DNA of 64,000 nt from GWE2-42-39 sp963668595 (GTDB taxonomy: Bacteria; Bacteroidota; Bacteroidia; Bacteroidales; Prolixibacteraceae): assembly GCA_963668595.1 (NCBI GenBank), contig OY764876.1:4340001-4404000 (forward strand), read 5' to 3'. Both the position numbers and the translations under genes were made by a program. The notes beneath the pieces were generated by a model, which saw only the letters and a program-made list of their open reading frames with translations, did not search any database and had not been told where the DNA came from. Positions 42,719 through 51,921 of this stretch are shown in pieces (positions within the stretch are counted from its first letter, which is position 1; each line of letters opens with the position of its first letter).

Positions 42719-44146
42719 GTGGCAAAACGAAATAGTCTTTGGGTAAATATTGACTGGATAAGTGTTATCCTTTATATTCTGCTAATGTTGCTTGGCTGGA
42801 TCAATATTTATGCTGCGGTGTATAGCGACGAGCATAAGAGTATTTTCGATTTTAGCCAACAATATGGAAAACAGGCGATCTGGATTGTGGCTTCGCTTGT
42901 TCTGGCACTGGGGATTGTTTTGGTCGATTCAAAAATATACGTATCATTCGCTTATCTGTTTTATTCGCTGATAATATTTCTGTTGTTGGCCGTTTTGGTT
43001 ATTGGGACCGAAATTAACGGGGCCAAATCGTGGTTGCAATTAGGCGGAGTTTTACTTCAACCTTCCGAATTTGCCAAGCTTGCGACCGCACTGGCATTGG
43101 CAAAATATATTAGTAGTTACGGTTTTAAAATGCATACAGTTAAGGCTTTGGCGGTTATTGGCGCTATTTTGCTTTTGCCTATTGGCTTAATTTTGCTGCA
43201 AAATGATACCGGGTCGGCACTGGTGTTTTTTGTTTTTGTTTTTGTACTTTATCGCGAAGGATTGACTGGAGTAGTGCTGTTTTTTGGTTTCCTTGCCGCT
43301 TTCTTGTTTGTGCTGACGATGGTTTTTTCACCACTCGAGACCACCTTGTTTCTTATGTTGGCGGCTTTTGGGGGCAGTCTTTTTGTAATGAAAGATTACA
43401 AGCAAAGTCTCCGTGGTCTGGCGATTGCGATTCTCATGTACAGCTTCTTTTGGGGAAGCAATGTGTTGTTTAAACTTGATTTCAATTCGTTGCAGATTGT
43501 TTTGTATGCTGCAGTAATCACTATTTTCATTGTTACTATTTATGCTTTGCGGCGTAGAATCCGAAACTTGCTTATCATTATTGGTTTCCTTTTTGGATCA
43601 ATATTGTTCACCCTGTCGGTTGATTACGTATTTGAAACTTTCCTCGAAAAACACCAGCAAGCTCGTATCAACGAACTATTAGGCATTGAGTCGAACCCTC
43701 ATGGAGTTGGGTACCACGTTCACCAATCGAAAATTGCGATTGGTTCGGGTGGTTTCTTCGGAAAAGGTTTTTTGAATGGAACTCAAACTAAATTCGACTT
43801 TGTGCCGGAACAGAGTACCGACTTCATTTTTTGTACAGTGGGAGAAGAATGGGGGTTTGTTGGTTCTGTTGTCGTAATGGGACTCTTTCTGCTGTTATTT
43901 ATTCGACTGATTCGTCTGGCCGAAAAGCAGCGAACCCGTTTTAGTCGTGTGTATGGGTACAGTGTGGCGTGCATCCTGTTTTTCCACTTTGCCATCAATA
44001 TCGGGATGACAATTGGGCTTGCTCCGGTGATTGGTATTCCTTTGCCATTTTTCAGTTACGGGGGGTCATCGCTTTGGTCATTTACCATTTTATTATTTGT
44101 GTTTTTGCGCCTCGATGCCAGTCGATTCGAGCAGTTAGGCTTCTAG
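42719..44146 (+). CDS. rodA: Rod shape-determining protein RodA (SEDS glycosyltransferase), 475 aa
   Basis: Polymerises glycan strands together with PBP2. GTG start at 42719. SEDS features are GAKSWLQLGGVLLQPSEFAK, the NDTGSALVF block and the C-terminal GIPLPFFSYGGSSLW motif. At 475 residues it is about 100 longer than the Escherichia coli protein because of extra hydrophobic segments in the middle (about 185-300). It is the last gene of the operon. Confidence 0.94.
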   Translation: MAKRNSLWVNIDWISVILYILLMLLGWINIYAAVYSDEHKSIFDFSQQYGKQAIWIVASLVLALGIVLVDSKIYVSFAYLFYSLIIFLLLAVLVIGTEINGAKSWLQLGGVLLQPSEFAKLATALALAKYISSYGFKMHTVKALAVIGAILLLPIGLILLQNDTGSALVFFVFVFVLYREGLTGVVLFFGFLAAFLFVLTMVFSPLETTLFLMLAAFGGSLFVMKDYKQSLRGLAIAILMYSFFWGSNVLFKLDFNSLQIVLYAAVITIFIVTIYALRRRIRNLLIIIGFLFGSILFTLSVDYVFETFLEKHQQARINELLGIESNPHGVGYHVHQSKIAIGSGGFFGKGFLNGTQTKFDFVPEQSTDFIFCTVGEEWGFVGSVVVMGLFLLLFIRLIRLAEKQRTRFSRVYGYSVACILFFHFAINIGMTIGLAPVIGIPLPFFSYGGSSLWSFTILLFVFLRLDASRFEQLGF

Positions 44147-44449
44147 TTGAGCGGCGGTTTTCACCTCCTGGCTTTGGTCTTCAGCTTAATTATGAGTATA
44201 TTCGTGAGGCTTTTCAAGAAGGCTTCATGATTTTATCTGCTTTTCAGGTTAAAATCTTCTTGGTAGCGAGCCTGTTTCTGCATTGCAGAGGGCAGGGTGA
44301 TAGAGACGAAAATAATTCAGTGAAAGATTATTTGAAAGAGGCCTTGATTCGGGTACTTTTTCATTTCCGGCAACTTTCCTGTTTTCGAATGAGATGTCTA
44401 TAGCCTTCTTTTTTTAGGTCATTTTTATTAATTAAAAGAAACGAATGCC
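44147..44449. other. Region between rodA and the KamA-like gene
   Basis: About 300 bases with no assured gene. A 58-codon plus-strand frame at 44227-44403 starts MILSAFQVKIFLVASLFLHC and would give a short secreted peptide, but it has no recognisable relatives by eye and no clear upstream signals, so I do not call it a gene. Confidence 0.4.
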
Positions 44450-45745
44450 ATGAATTATCGTGCATATACGCTTAGTAATTTCAGAAATATTCCGCAATTG
44501 GAACGATTGTCGGAAGAACAGAAATTTGTCATTGAGGTAGTAGGAACTGTTCTTCCTTTTAAAACCAGTAACTATGTTGTGGATGAACTGATTGACTGGG
44601 AAAACTTTGAGAATGACCCCTTCTTTATCCTGAATTTTCCGCAGAGAGATATGATTTCGAATAAACATTTCGGGCAAGTTGCCGATTTGTTGAAAAAGAA
44701 TGCCGATCGGGCTGAAATACGTAAAGTTGCCGACCGAATCCGCATGGAATTAAATCCCAATCCGGCAGGACAGGAGCACAATGTGCCTAGTTTTGAAGGA
44801 GAGCGCTTGCAGGGTATTCAGCATAAATATAAAAAGACCATGCTGGTATTTCCGGCACAGGGACAAACCTGCCATGCATATTGCACATTTTGCTTTCGCT
44901 GGCCGCAATTTGCATTGAATGATTTCAAATTTTCGTTGAAAGATGTTGGGCAAATGGTGCGCTATCTGGAAGCTCATCCTGAGATTACCGATGTGTTGTT
45001 TACTGGTGGCGATCCGGCAGTGATGCGCAGTAAACATTTTCAGTATTACATTGATGCTATTCTGGAATCGAAGGCAACACATGTGCGATCAATTCGTATT
45101 GGCACCAAGGCTTTAACGTACTGGCCCTATCGTTTTACGAGCGATGCCGATGCTCCGGAATTGCTGGCATTGTTTAAGAAAACGATTGATCGGGGAATTA
45201 ATATCTCGGTTATGGCGCATTTCAATCACCCGAACGCATTAAAAACACAGGCAGTAAAAGATGCTATTGCCAGCTTGTTGAGAGTGGGAGTTCAGATTCG
45301 TTCGCAGTCGCCAATAATGAAACACATCAACGATAAACCTGCTGTTTGGTCGGAAATGTGGCGCGAACAGGTCAATCTGGGAATTGTGCCTTATTATATG
45401 TTTGTTGCCCGCGACACCGGAGCTCAGGATTATTTTGCTGTTACCTTGGATCGTGCATGGAAAATTTATACCGAAGCTTATCGGAATGTGAGCGGTTTAT
45501 GCCGCACGGTTCGTGGGCCTTCTATGTCGTGTCATCCGGGCAAAGTACATGTGGTGGGCGTAGCAACAATTAATGGCGAAAAGGTTTTTGTGCTGAAGTT
45601 TATTCAGGCACGCGACGATCAGTGGACCAACCAGCCATTTTTTGCCAAGTTTGATCCCAATGCAATTTGGATTTCCGATTTGGTGCCAGCATTCGGGAAA
45701 GAAGAGTTTTTCTTTGAACGCAAATTGAAGCGAAATTCAGCTTAA
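44450..45745 (+). CDS. KamA-family radical SAM protein (lysine 2,3-aminomutase-like), 431 aa
   Basis: Radical SAM protein of the lysine 2,3-aminomutase family. The iron-sulfur site is Cys141-x3-Cys145-x2-Cys148 in QTCHAYCTFCFRW, followed by the FTGGDPAVM motif. The PLP-binding part expected of true aminomutases is suggested by the C-terminal SCHPGK and YYMFVARDTGA segments but I cannot confirm the PLP lysine. It stands alone, without lysine fermentation genes, so the substrate may not be lysine. Convergent with the ACP phosphodiesterase gene with a four-base overlap. Confidence 0.82.
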   Translation: MNYRAYTLSNFRNIPQLERLSEEQKFVIEVVGTVLPFKTSNYVVDELIDWENFENDPFFILNFPQRDMISNKHFGQVADLLKKNADRAEIRKVADRIRMELNPNPAGQEHNVPSFEGERLQGIQHKYKKTMLVFPAQGQTCHAYCTFCFRWPQFALNDFKFSLKDVGQMVRYLEAHPEITDVLFTGGDPAVMRSKHFQYYIDAILESKATHVRSIRIGTKALTYWPYRFTSDADAPELLALFKKTIDRGINISVMAHFNHPNALKTQAVKDAIASLLRVGVQIRSQSPIMKHINDKPAVWSEMWREQVNLGIVPYYMFVARDTGAQDYFAVTLDRAWKIYTEAYRNVSGLCRTVRGPSMSCHPGKVHVVGVATINGEKVFVLKFIQARDDQWTNQPFFAKFDPNAIWISDLVPAFGKEEFFFERKLKRNSA

Positions 45746-46347
45746 GTTGATATTTCTTGCGAATATTGCCGGGTAAGATAGTTTTTACTGAAATCACTAA
45801 TTTCTTGAAAAAACACATGGAAGTGTTGGTGCAAAAATGAATAATTTTCTTTTAAAATTTTTTCTGCACGGGCACTTTCGTTTGGAAGCGAACTGTGGCG
45901 GCTCATAATGGACAGTGCTTCGGTTACTCCTGAAATCTCGGCGTACGATCGCAATCGCTTATTCTGAATAATGAATGGCAGGAACTGTTGAACGCGAAAG
46001 GGCAAAGTCAGAAAATTCTTCAGCAACACTGCATGTACATTTCGGGCGTAAGACTGCAAGGTTTCGGAGGAATATTCGTCCCAGTTGCGAGCCAGAAAAT
46101 GGTCGAAATATAAATCGGTGACAATTCCTGCATATTTGCGGTAAACGGGTTGAAACAGTGCATTGCATTCTCTTACCAATGGGTGACTGTCCGTAAATGC
46201 ATCAATTTGGCGGTGAAGCAAAATGCCTTGCTGCACCTCTTCCGGATACGATAAATATTGTCGGCCTTTTACATAGTCGCCAATAAAATTGCCAAGCATA
46301 ACTGGTTCCGAATCGCCGGAAAGATATAAATGTGCTAAAAAATTCAT
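45742..46347 (-). CDS. acpH: Acyl carrier protein phosphodiesterase, 201 aa
   Basis: Predicted to remove the phosphopantetheine group from ACP. The family (DUF479/AcpH) is recognised from the start MNFLAHLYLSGDSEPVMLGNFIGDYVKG, with early His and Asp residues likely to bind metal, then GILLHRQIDAFTDSHP and YFDHFLARNW. Length is normal. A minus-strand TATTTTTG (46375-46368) upstream matches the -7 consensus, without a clear -33 partner. Confidence 0.88.
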   Translation of the reverse strand: MNFLAHLYLSGDSEPVMLGNFIGDYVKGRQYLSYPEEVQQGILLHRQIDAFTDSHPLVRECNALFQPVYRKYAGIVTDLYFDHFLARNWDEYSSETLQSYARNVHAVLLKNFLTLPFRVQQFLPFIIQNKRLRSYAEISGVTEALSIMSRHSSLPNESARAEKILKENYSFLHQHFHVFFQEISDFSKNYLTRQYSQEIST

Positions 46348-46470
46348 GGGTCATTTTTCAGTATAAACAAAAATAGCAGGATATTGATCAGGTTTTGGTG
46401 GAAGAATGCATTTTATATTCGCAGATACGTCTGATTTCTATTATTTTTAACGCTCAACTCAAAATGAAGT

Positions 46471-47403
46471 ATGGCAAAGGTAGTGGCATTTGGCGAATTA
46501 TTGTGGGATCTTCTTCCTTCCGGGAAAGTGCTGGGCGGCGCTCCGGCCAATTTTATTTTTCGGGTAAATTCGTTTGGCGACACAGGACTCCTGATTTCGC
46601 GAGTGGGGAACGATACTTTGGGTGAAGATGCCCGCCGGATTGTTGCTGATTTGGGGCTTTCAACCGAATCAATTCAGACTGATTTTGAATTTCCGACAGG
46701 AACAGTTGAAGTCGCATTGGATGAAAAAGGTACTCCTGATTTTACTATTATTCACGATGTCGCTTACGATCATATTGAAATTTCTTCGGAAATGGTTCAG
46801 CAAGTGAAAGACTGCAATTGCCTGTATTTTGGCAGCCTGATTCAGCGTTACGGCATTTCGAAAAATAGTTTGAAAGAATTGATCAGGGAATCGGGGAGCG
46901 CATTGAAATTTTTAGATGTGAATTTGCGGAAAGATTGTTTTTCGGAAACAGTAATTCTCGATAGTTTGGCGGCTGCAGATATTGTAAAACTGAATGATGC
47001 CGAGTTATTGAGTCTGAAACCATTGTTGGGATTGTATTGCAGCGAATTGCGCAATTTGGCCGGCGAAATGCTTGCCCGCTTCGACTTGCAAATTGTTTTG
47101 CTGACTCTAGGTGAAAGTGGCGCATTTCTGATTAATCGCGAGGGAGAAATGATTTATACGCCCGGATACCAGGTTGATTTGATTGATACGGTTGGTTCGG
47201 GAGATGCTTTTTCTGCCGGATTTATTCATTCCTATTTAAATGGAGCAACAGCGCAGCATGCTCTTGAATTTGGCAATGCGGCAGGTGCATTGGCTGCAAC
47301 AACCCGCGGCGCAACGGTTGCATTCAGTAAAACCGATCTGAATGAATTTTTGTCGCAGGAATGGCCTCGCAAAATACATCCTTCTTTTGCAATGATGGCT
47401 TAA
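46471..47403 (+). CDS. PfkB-family carbohydrate kinase, fructokinase-like, 310 aa
   Basis: Sugar kinase. The substrate region has the start GELLWDLLPSGKVLGGAPANF, and the ATP/catalytic motif DTVGSGDAFSAGF near residue 238 contains the catalytic Asp. The similarity of the N-terminus to fructokinases makes fructose the best guess. It is convergent with the EamA transporter gene, with two bases between their stops. Confidence 0.87.
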   Translation: MAKVVAFGELLWDLLPSGKVLGGAPANFIFRVNSFGDTGLLISRVGNDTLGEDARRIVADLGLSTESIQTDFEFPTGTVEVALDEKGTPDFTIIHDVAYDHIEISSEMVQQVKDCNCLYFGSLIQRYGISKNSLKELIRESGSALKFLDVNLRKDCFSETVILDSLAAADIVKLNDAELLSLKPLLGLYCSELRNLAGEMLARFDLQIVLLTLGESGAFLINREGEMIYTPGYQVDLIDTVGSGDAFSAGFIHSYLNGATAQHALEFGNAAGALAATTRGATVAFSKTDLNEFLSQEWPRKIHPSFAMMA

Positions 47404-47405
47404 TT

Positions 47406-48311
47406 TCAGCTGGTTTTTCCAATTCGAATAAGCCGGGCTTGAGCCAGGGTCATAACTAAAACACCCAATACGGTAAGCAGTCCTCCAATAAGTTGATATT
47501 TGGCTGGAATGGTGCCCAGATACAGAAATGTACCGGCCAATACAAAAATGCCTTTCAAACTTTGGATGATTGACGATCGGGATGCCTCAATGTATTTAAA
47601 CGACAGGTAAATGGTGAGCAAGGCCAACGGTTCGATAATCGCGCCAATGGCAATGTTTTTTAATGCCGAAAACGGAATAGCAAATGTTTGCTTATAGTAA
47701 ACGAATGCTCCGGCAGAGAAAAGTAATAGCCAGAATGTTCGGTTAAAACTGAATAGCTCGGGACTAAACCGATGAATATTTTTCTTTACAACAATTGAGG
47801 TTGCCGCAGCAAGCAGTGCATTGAAAACAACCACACTTGTTCCGGGAATGAAAAGCCGGGAAAGGCTGTCGCCTCCCTGGTAACTAATTAAAAAAGCACC
47901 AATCAGAGCAAGTGAAACACCGAACCATTCCAATGCGCCGAATCGTTCTTTCAGTATGCCAACTCCCATAATTGTAAGCATTACAGGGTATAAATTTCCG
48001 AGAAACGATGTCACCGCCGGATCAGGAATGATATGAATTGAGATGAAGAATGAACTGGTCGTGGCAATTTCCATGAAGCCTAATAGAGCAAGTATGCCAA
48101 AATCGGCGCGGGTCATGCTTTTGAATTGTGCGATTTTTCCTGTTTTCAATATAAGCAGGAAGTTGAGGAAGCAACCAATCAGATACCAGTAAAAACCGAA
48201 TTGAGAAAGGTGAACTTCATTCAATGCTGCTTTACTGAAAATGTAAATATTTGAGAAGGCCACCGTGGCAATCAGTGCGTACAAATAGCCTTTAAACCTT
48301 GCTGATTTCAT
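47406..48311 (-). CDS. EamA/DMT-family transporter, 301 aa
   Basis: Inner-membrane drug/metabolite exporter of the EamA type with about ten hydrophobic segments in two similar halves (first at ALIATVAFSNIYIFSK; later LLTIYLSFKYIEASRSSIIQSLKG). The ATG at 48311 is preferred to a GTG at 48332. Substrate unknown. Confidence 0.85.
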   Translation of the reverse strand: MKSARFKGYLYALIATVAFSNIYIFSKAALNEVHLSQFGFYWYLIGCFLNFLLILKTGKIAQFKSMTRADFGILALLGFMEIATTSSFFISIHIIPDPAVTSFLGNLYPVMLTIMGVGILKERFGALEWFGVSLALIGAFLISYQGGDSLSRLFIPGTSVVVFNALLAAATSIVVKKNIHRFSPELFSFNRTFWLLLFSAGAFVYYKQTFAIPFSALKNIAIGAIIEPLALLTIYLSFKYIEASRSSIIQSLKGIFVLAGTFLYLGTIPAKYQLIGGLLTVLGVLVMTLAQARLIRIGKTS

Positions 48312-48545
48312 TCGTGTATAATTTATTTTCACACGTATATATTTAAATTAAGTTGTTGAATATCTGTCGGATCAAATAACCGTGCCTTGAACATCTTTTG
48401 AATCCCGTGTGGAACTCGCAGAGTTTATACATGCCCTTTTGCGATAATTCGAACCATGCTCGTTTCATTTGTCGAATGTAATTTGCATGATCTGCCAACG
48501 GACAGATGTTCATTTCCGTTGGTGTTTCCCTGGATCATGCTCATT

Positions 48546-49091
48546 TCATTGTTTCGTTTCTTTTTTGTTATCCTGAATTTTTCTTCCTTGCTGATCGATA
48601 TAAAACCAATTGTCGCTCACCCATTTTTTGTGTTCAATGTCGGGGATGGTTTTGCAGGAATAGGAAACTTTTGCCTTTCCTTCCTGAAAAGGAAAGGCGC
48701 ACCCAAATTGGGGCGAAATGACAATTCTGCCCGATAAATTGGCATAACCGATCAACCCATTTTTTATTATTCTGAAAAGGCCTTCCTGGGGGATGTCTGG
48801 CCCATTGTCGCACCAAAGTAATTCAAATATTTCCTCTTCGTTGGCATTAATGGCAATGCATCGGTGCGAGTGAGTCATTACAATGGCAAAACTTTTTAAT
48901 GTGTCGGTGTAACAATGGTAATATTTGCCCAGAGCAATAATGGTGTCACCATCCGAATTTATGTAGCCAGCCGGAACTCCTAATTCAAAATATTCAGTTT
49001 TCGCATCGTGTATCCGGTATAGGAAATTATTTTGACCGAAAGCGGAAAAAGCAAAAACTGAATACATAAAAATAAGAATGGAGTTTCTCAT
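48546..49091 (-). CDS. Exported WG-repeat-like protein, 181 aa
   Basis: Signal peptide 1-19 (ending SAFGQ). The segment GLIGYANLSGRIVISPQFGCAFPFQEGKAKV (about 112-142) matches the WG beta-propeller-like repeat, and an earlier partial copy (GVPAGYINSDGDTII) is likely. Repeats usually occur in larger numbers, so this may be a minimal or decayed member. It lies between the EamA gene and the MgtC-type gene, all on the minus strand, without overlap. Function unknown. Confidence 0.65.
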   Translation of the reverse strand: MRNSILIFMYSVFAFSAFGQNNFLYRIHDAKTEYFELGVPAGYINSDGDTIIALGKYYHCYTDTLKSFAIVMTHSHRCIAINANEEEIFELLWCDNGPDIPQEGLFRIIKNGLIGYANLSGRIVISPQFGCAFPFQEGKAKVSYSCKTIPDIEHKKWVSDNWFYIDQQGRKIQDNKKETKQ

Positions 49092-49103
49092 ATTCAGTGT
49101 TTT

Positions 49104-50384
49104 TTAGTAGAGCAGAAGTATTGCCAATGACACCAGAAACCCTGCTGCGACAAGTGTTAGGAAGCAATACAAAAGTGGTTTTTTCGATGCTTTGCTGCTT
49201 AGCGAAACGGCATAAATCATTTTCATCAGATTATTACTGTTGGTCGCATTCACAATGGCTAAAATCACCGTGGTATTTATAATTCCTGATTTTTGTTGCA
49301 ATAAGTATAACAGAAACGGATCGACATCGAAAATTCCGATCAGAAAGGCAAGTCCGGTAACTCCGGTGCTCCCGTAATGTTTCATTACACTTTCGGTAAT
49401 CAGTGCAAAAACTACAAAGAGTATCCCGAAAATGGTTGCAGTACGCAATTCCAGTGGGTTTTTTTCTGTTGGCTTCTCGTTGCTTACAGGATGCGGATCG
49501 GTTGTGTGGCTTTTCATTTTTACAAATCGTGAAAGTCCGAATGCAACACCGAAAAGGAGCAAAAACGGGATGGTTAGCGATTGCCCGATTTGCTGATTGA
49601 AAAGATAAGCCAGCACAAGTACGCGCAGGTACATCATTCCGTTGGCCAGCATGATGGCCGAAACCGATTCGAGACCAGTTCCTTCGTTCTTTTCCCGGCG
49701 CGACAGAATGACGGTGGTAGCAGTGCTGCTGTAAATTCCACCCAGAAGGCCAGTGAGCATCAGCCCTGAGTCGGGGAAAAGAAACTTTTTAATCAGGTAG
49801 CTCACATACGAAATGCCCGAAACAACAACAATTGCCAGCCAGATGGTGTAAGGCGAAACCGGAATTAGTTCCGAGATATTTTCATTGGGCAAAAGCGGTA
49901 ATATAATTCCGGCAAAAGCAATAAATTTTGCCAGAGTGATAAATTCTTCTTCCGATGCTTTTTTCGATAACGAAATGAATTGATTTTTCATTTCAGTTAA
50001 AATGAGAATGGCTACAACAAACGAGAGCACCAGCCATACCGGCTGTGTGAAAATAAGCACCGGAAGGCAATACGTAAGCAATGCCAGAATGGAAGTGGTA
50101 AGCCCGAAGTTTTTGTGTTGTTTTATTTTTAGAAAATAATGAATTCCGAGCAGCATTCCAATAACAACAAGCCCTGTAAGGAAAGGAATGTAACTTCCGT
50201 TTCCGGTAAGAAACAGAACATAGCCAAATAAACCGATAAACGTGAAAGTACGGTCGGTTCCAAAAAGTAGCGCCTGATCTTCTTCGAGGTGCAAACGGCG
50301 TTGCCCCAATCCAATGAGCAGCGCGAAAATCAGCGTTAAAAAGAAATTAATGATTTCGCTGGGGATATAATTCTGAAGTTCCAT
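49104..50384 (-). CDS. MgtC/SapB N-terminal plus DUF4010 membrane protein, 426 aa
   Basis: Multi-pass inner-membrane protein. The N-terminal 150 residues form an MgtC/SapB domain (FALLIGLGQRRLHLEEDQALLFGTDRT, with the conserved Gly and Arg/acidic pattern) and the C-terminal part matches DUF4010 (GLLGGIYSSTATTVILSRR, LAIVNATNSNNLMK). Magnesium-related or other ion handling has been proposed for MgtC domains; nothing here fixes the role. A promoter is seen at 50405-50436. Confidence 0.85.
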   Translation of the reverse strand: MELQNYIPSEIINFFLTLIFALLIGLGQRRLHLEEDQALLFGTDRTFTFIGLFGYVLFLTGNGSYIPFLTGLVVIGMLLGIHYFLKIKQHKNFGLTTSILALLTYCLPVLIFTQPVWLVLSFVVAILILTEMKNQFISLSKKASEEEFITLAKFIAFAGIILPLLPNENISELIPVSPYTIWLAIVVVSGISYVSYLIKKFLFPDSGLMLTGLLGGIYSSTATTVILSRREKNEGTGLESVSAIMLANGMMYLRVLVLAYLFNQQIGQSLTIPFLLLFGVAFGLSRFVKMKSHTTDPHPVSNEKPTEKNPLELRTATIFGILFVVFALITESVMKHYGSTGVTGLAFLIGIFDVDPFLLYLLQQKSGIINTTVILAIVNATNSNNLMKMIYAVSLSSKASKKPLLYCFLTLVAAGFLVSLAILLLY

Positions 50385-50404
50385 ATTGTTTATTGCTTGT
50401 TAAG

Positions 50405-50436
50405 CAAAGATATTGTTTCGCTTTTTGGAAAACAAG
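50405..50436 (-). promoter_or_regulatory. Promoter of the MgtC/DUF4010 gene
   Basis: Minus strand: CTTG (50436-50433), 20-base spacer, TATCTTTG (50412-50405), ending 21 bases before the ATG at 50384. The -7 element is a full match and the -33 matches three of four. Confidence 0.55.
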
Positions 50437-50490
50437 CCGTTTGCAGCCGATCCTCACAATAGCGAGGACACGAAGAAATTCAAAAAGATG

Positions 50491-50533
50491 TCCTAATATT
50501 TCCTAAAATGTGAAAAATTTGGAAATATTAGGA
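50491..50533. repeat. Inverted repeat, copy 1, upstream of the Fic gene
   Basis: TCCTAATATTTCC (50491-50503) and GGAAATATTAGGA (50521-50533) are perfect inverted arms of 13 bases around a 17-base centre. The right arm overlaps the -33 element of the Fic promoter. Confidence 0.93.
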
Positions 50534-50549
50534 GAACGTAGTATGTTTG
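50518..50549 (+). promoter_or_regulatory. Promoter of the Fic gene
   Basis: TTTG (50518-50521), 20-base spacer, TATGTTTG (50542-50549): a full match to the Bacteroidota consensus. The start point should fall near 50555-50557, inside repeat copy 2. The arrangement places one repeat over -33 and one over the start site, as expected for repressor operators. Confidence 0.75.
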
Positions 50550-50550
50550 T

Positions 50551-50583
50551 AGTATTTCCTAAAATGTGAAAAATTTGGAGATA
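50551..50583. repeat. Inverted repeat, copy 2, between promoter and Fic start codon
   Basis: Shares the 24-base core running from ATTTCC to ATTTGG with copy 1. Its arms are shortened and imperfect (TATTTCC at 50553-50559 with GGAGATA at 50577-50583). It covers the predicted transcription start. Confidence 0.85.
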
Positions 50584-50590
50584 ATATATT

Positions 50591-51916
50591 ATGAGGACGA
50601 TTGAAAGAGCACCCGATTGGGCTATATCTGATATTTTGCAGCAAGGTCTATCCTTCTTTTCTTCAAATGAGAATAAGAAGGTTGTTGATGCAATTAATAA
50701 TAAGTATTTGTATTGGGATAAGGTTAAATACCAAGGTAGTGGTGCTGTTCCTTCAGATGTGTTGTGGGCTGCGGTAAAGCTTAGTAGGACAATTCATGCA
50801 AAACAGATTCATTTTGGGAAATATAGTTTTCGTTATTCGTTAACCGATTATATTCAAAAAGGTCTTCATGAATTTGATTTGAATATTGGAGGACAACTTG
50901 AATCATCAAGTATATTGCATGGGAATGATAAAAAAACATACCTGATTAGTTCTATTATGGAAGAGGCTATTGCTTCGAGTCAAATTGAAGGAGCAGTAAC
51001 TACACGAAAGAAGGCAAAAGAAATGCTTCGGAAAAGTATGAGGCCGAGAACTAAGTCGGAGCAAATGATTGTGAATAATTATTTGACAATAAAACATATT
51101 GTAGAGCATAAGAATCAGGATTTAACAGAAGAACGGTTGTTTGAGATACATCGACTAATTACTCACTTGACATTAGAAGATGCTCAGGATGAGGGAAGAT
51201 ATAGAGATAATGATGACGTGAATGTTGTGGATATTTCAGATGGGGAGGTTGTACATACTCCTCCTGAATATAAAGAAATCCCTGCATTGATGAATGCATT
51301 ATTCCAGTTTTTTAATGAAAATCAGCCAGATCAATTTATTCATCCGATCATAAAAGGTTGTATAATCCATTTTTTAATCGGGTTCTTCCATCCTTTTGTC
51401 GATGGAAATGGAAGGACGGCCAGAGCTCTGTTTTATTGGTATCTTTTGAAAAATGGATATTGGATGACTGAATATTTGTCTATTTCAAGATTAATTGTAA
51501 AAAGTAAAAACCAATATGCAATGGCTTTCTTGTATAGTGAAATTGATGAGAATGACTTATCTTATTTTATCAATTATAAATTGAAAACAATGACTCTTGC
51601 CTATGAAAGTCTGAGAGAATATATACAGCGTAAAATAAATGAAAAAAAGCAATTAGTACATTTTCAGAGGATAAAGGGAATAAATGATAGGCAGGCTCTG
51701 ATATTGAAATGGTTTTATGAAGAAGCAGACTTGCTTTTAACAGTAAAAGAGATTGAAAATCGACTTAGTGTCTCGAATCAGACCGGTAGAAATGATTTGA
51801 TAGAACTTGTTTTTCATGGTTACCTGGATGTTGTAGAAATGAATAAGAAGACTAAAGCATTTTGTAGGAGTTCTAAATTCGATGAGATTATTAGAGCTGA
51901 GTTAATTAATTCATAA
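50591..51916 (+). CDS. Class II Fic-family protein with C-terminal winged helix, 441 aa
   Basis: Fic proteins usually transfer AMP to target proteins. The active-site motif HPFVDGNGRTAR is complete at 267-278 (His267, Asp271, Arg278). The inhibitory motif (S/T)xxxE(G/N) is seen N-terminal to it as Ser129-Ser-Gln-Ile-Glu133-Gly134, the class II arrangement. A Fic_N-type domain covers about 45-135, and residues about 355-441 form a winged-helix-like segment (ALILKWFYEEADLLLTVKEI, RLSVSNQTGRNDLIEL). The gene is visibly more AT-rich than its neighbours and is flanked on both sides by the same inverted repeat. Repression of its own promoter by the winged helix is inference. Target unknown. Confidence 0.92.
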   Translation: MRTIERAPDWAISDILQQGLSFFSSNENKKVVDAINNKYLYWDKVKYQGSGAVPSDVLWAAVKLSRTIHAKQIHFGKYSFRYSLTDYIQKGLHEFDLNIGGQLESSSILHGNDKKTYLISSIMEEAIASSQIEGAVTTRKKAKEMLRKSMRPRTKSEQMIVNNYLTIKHIVEHKNQDLTEERLFEIHRLITHLTLEDAQDEGRYRDNDDVNVVDISDGEVVHTPPEYKEIPALMNALFQFFNENQPDQFIHPIIKGCIIHFLIGFFHPFVDGNGRTARALFYWYLLKNGYWMTEYLSISRLIVKSKNQYAMAFLYSEIDENDLSYFINYKLKTMTLAYESLREYIQRKINEKKQLVHFQRIKGINDRQALILKWFYEEADLLLTVKEIENRLSVSNQTGRNDLIELVFHGYLDVVEMNKKTKAFCRSSKFDEIIRAELINS

Positions 51917-51921
51917 ATGCT

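Noticed and set aside
44227..44403. 58-codon frame with a signal-peptide-like start
   Set aside because: The hydrophobic start is suggestive, but there is no promoter-like element or recognisable tail, so I kept it only as a note in the intergenic entry.
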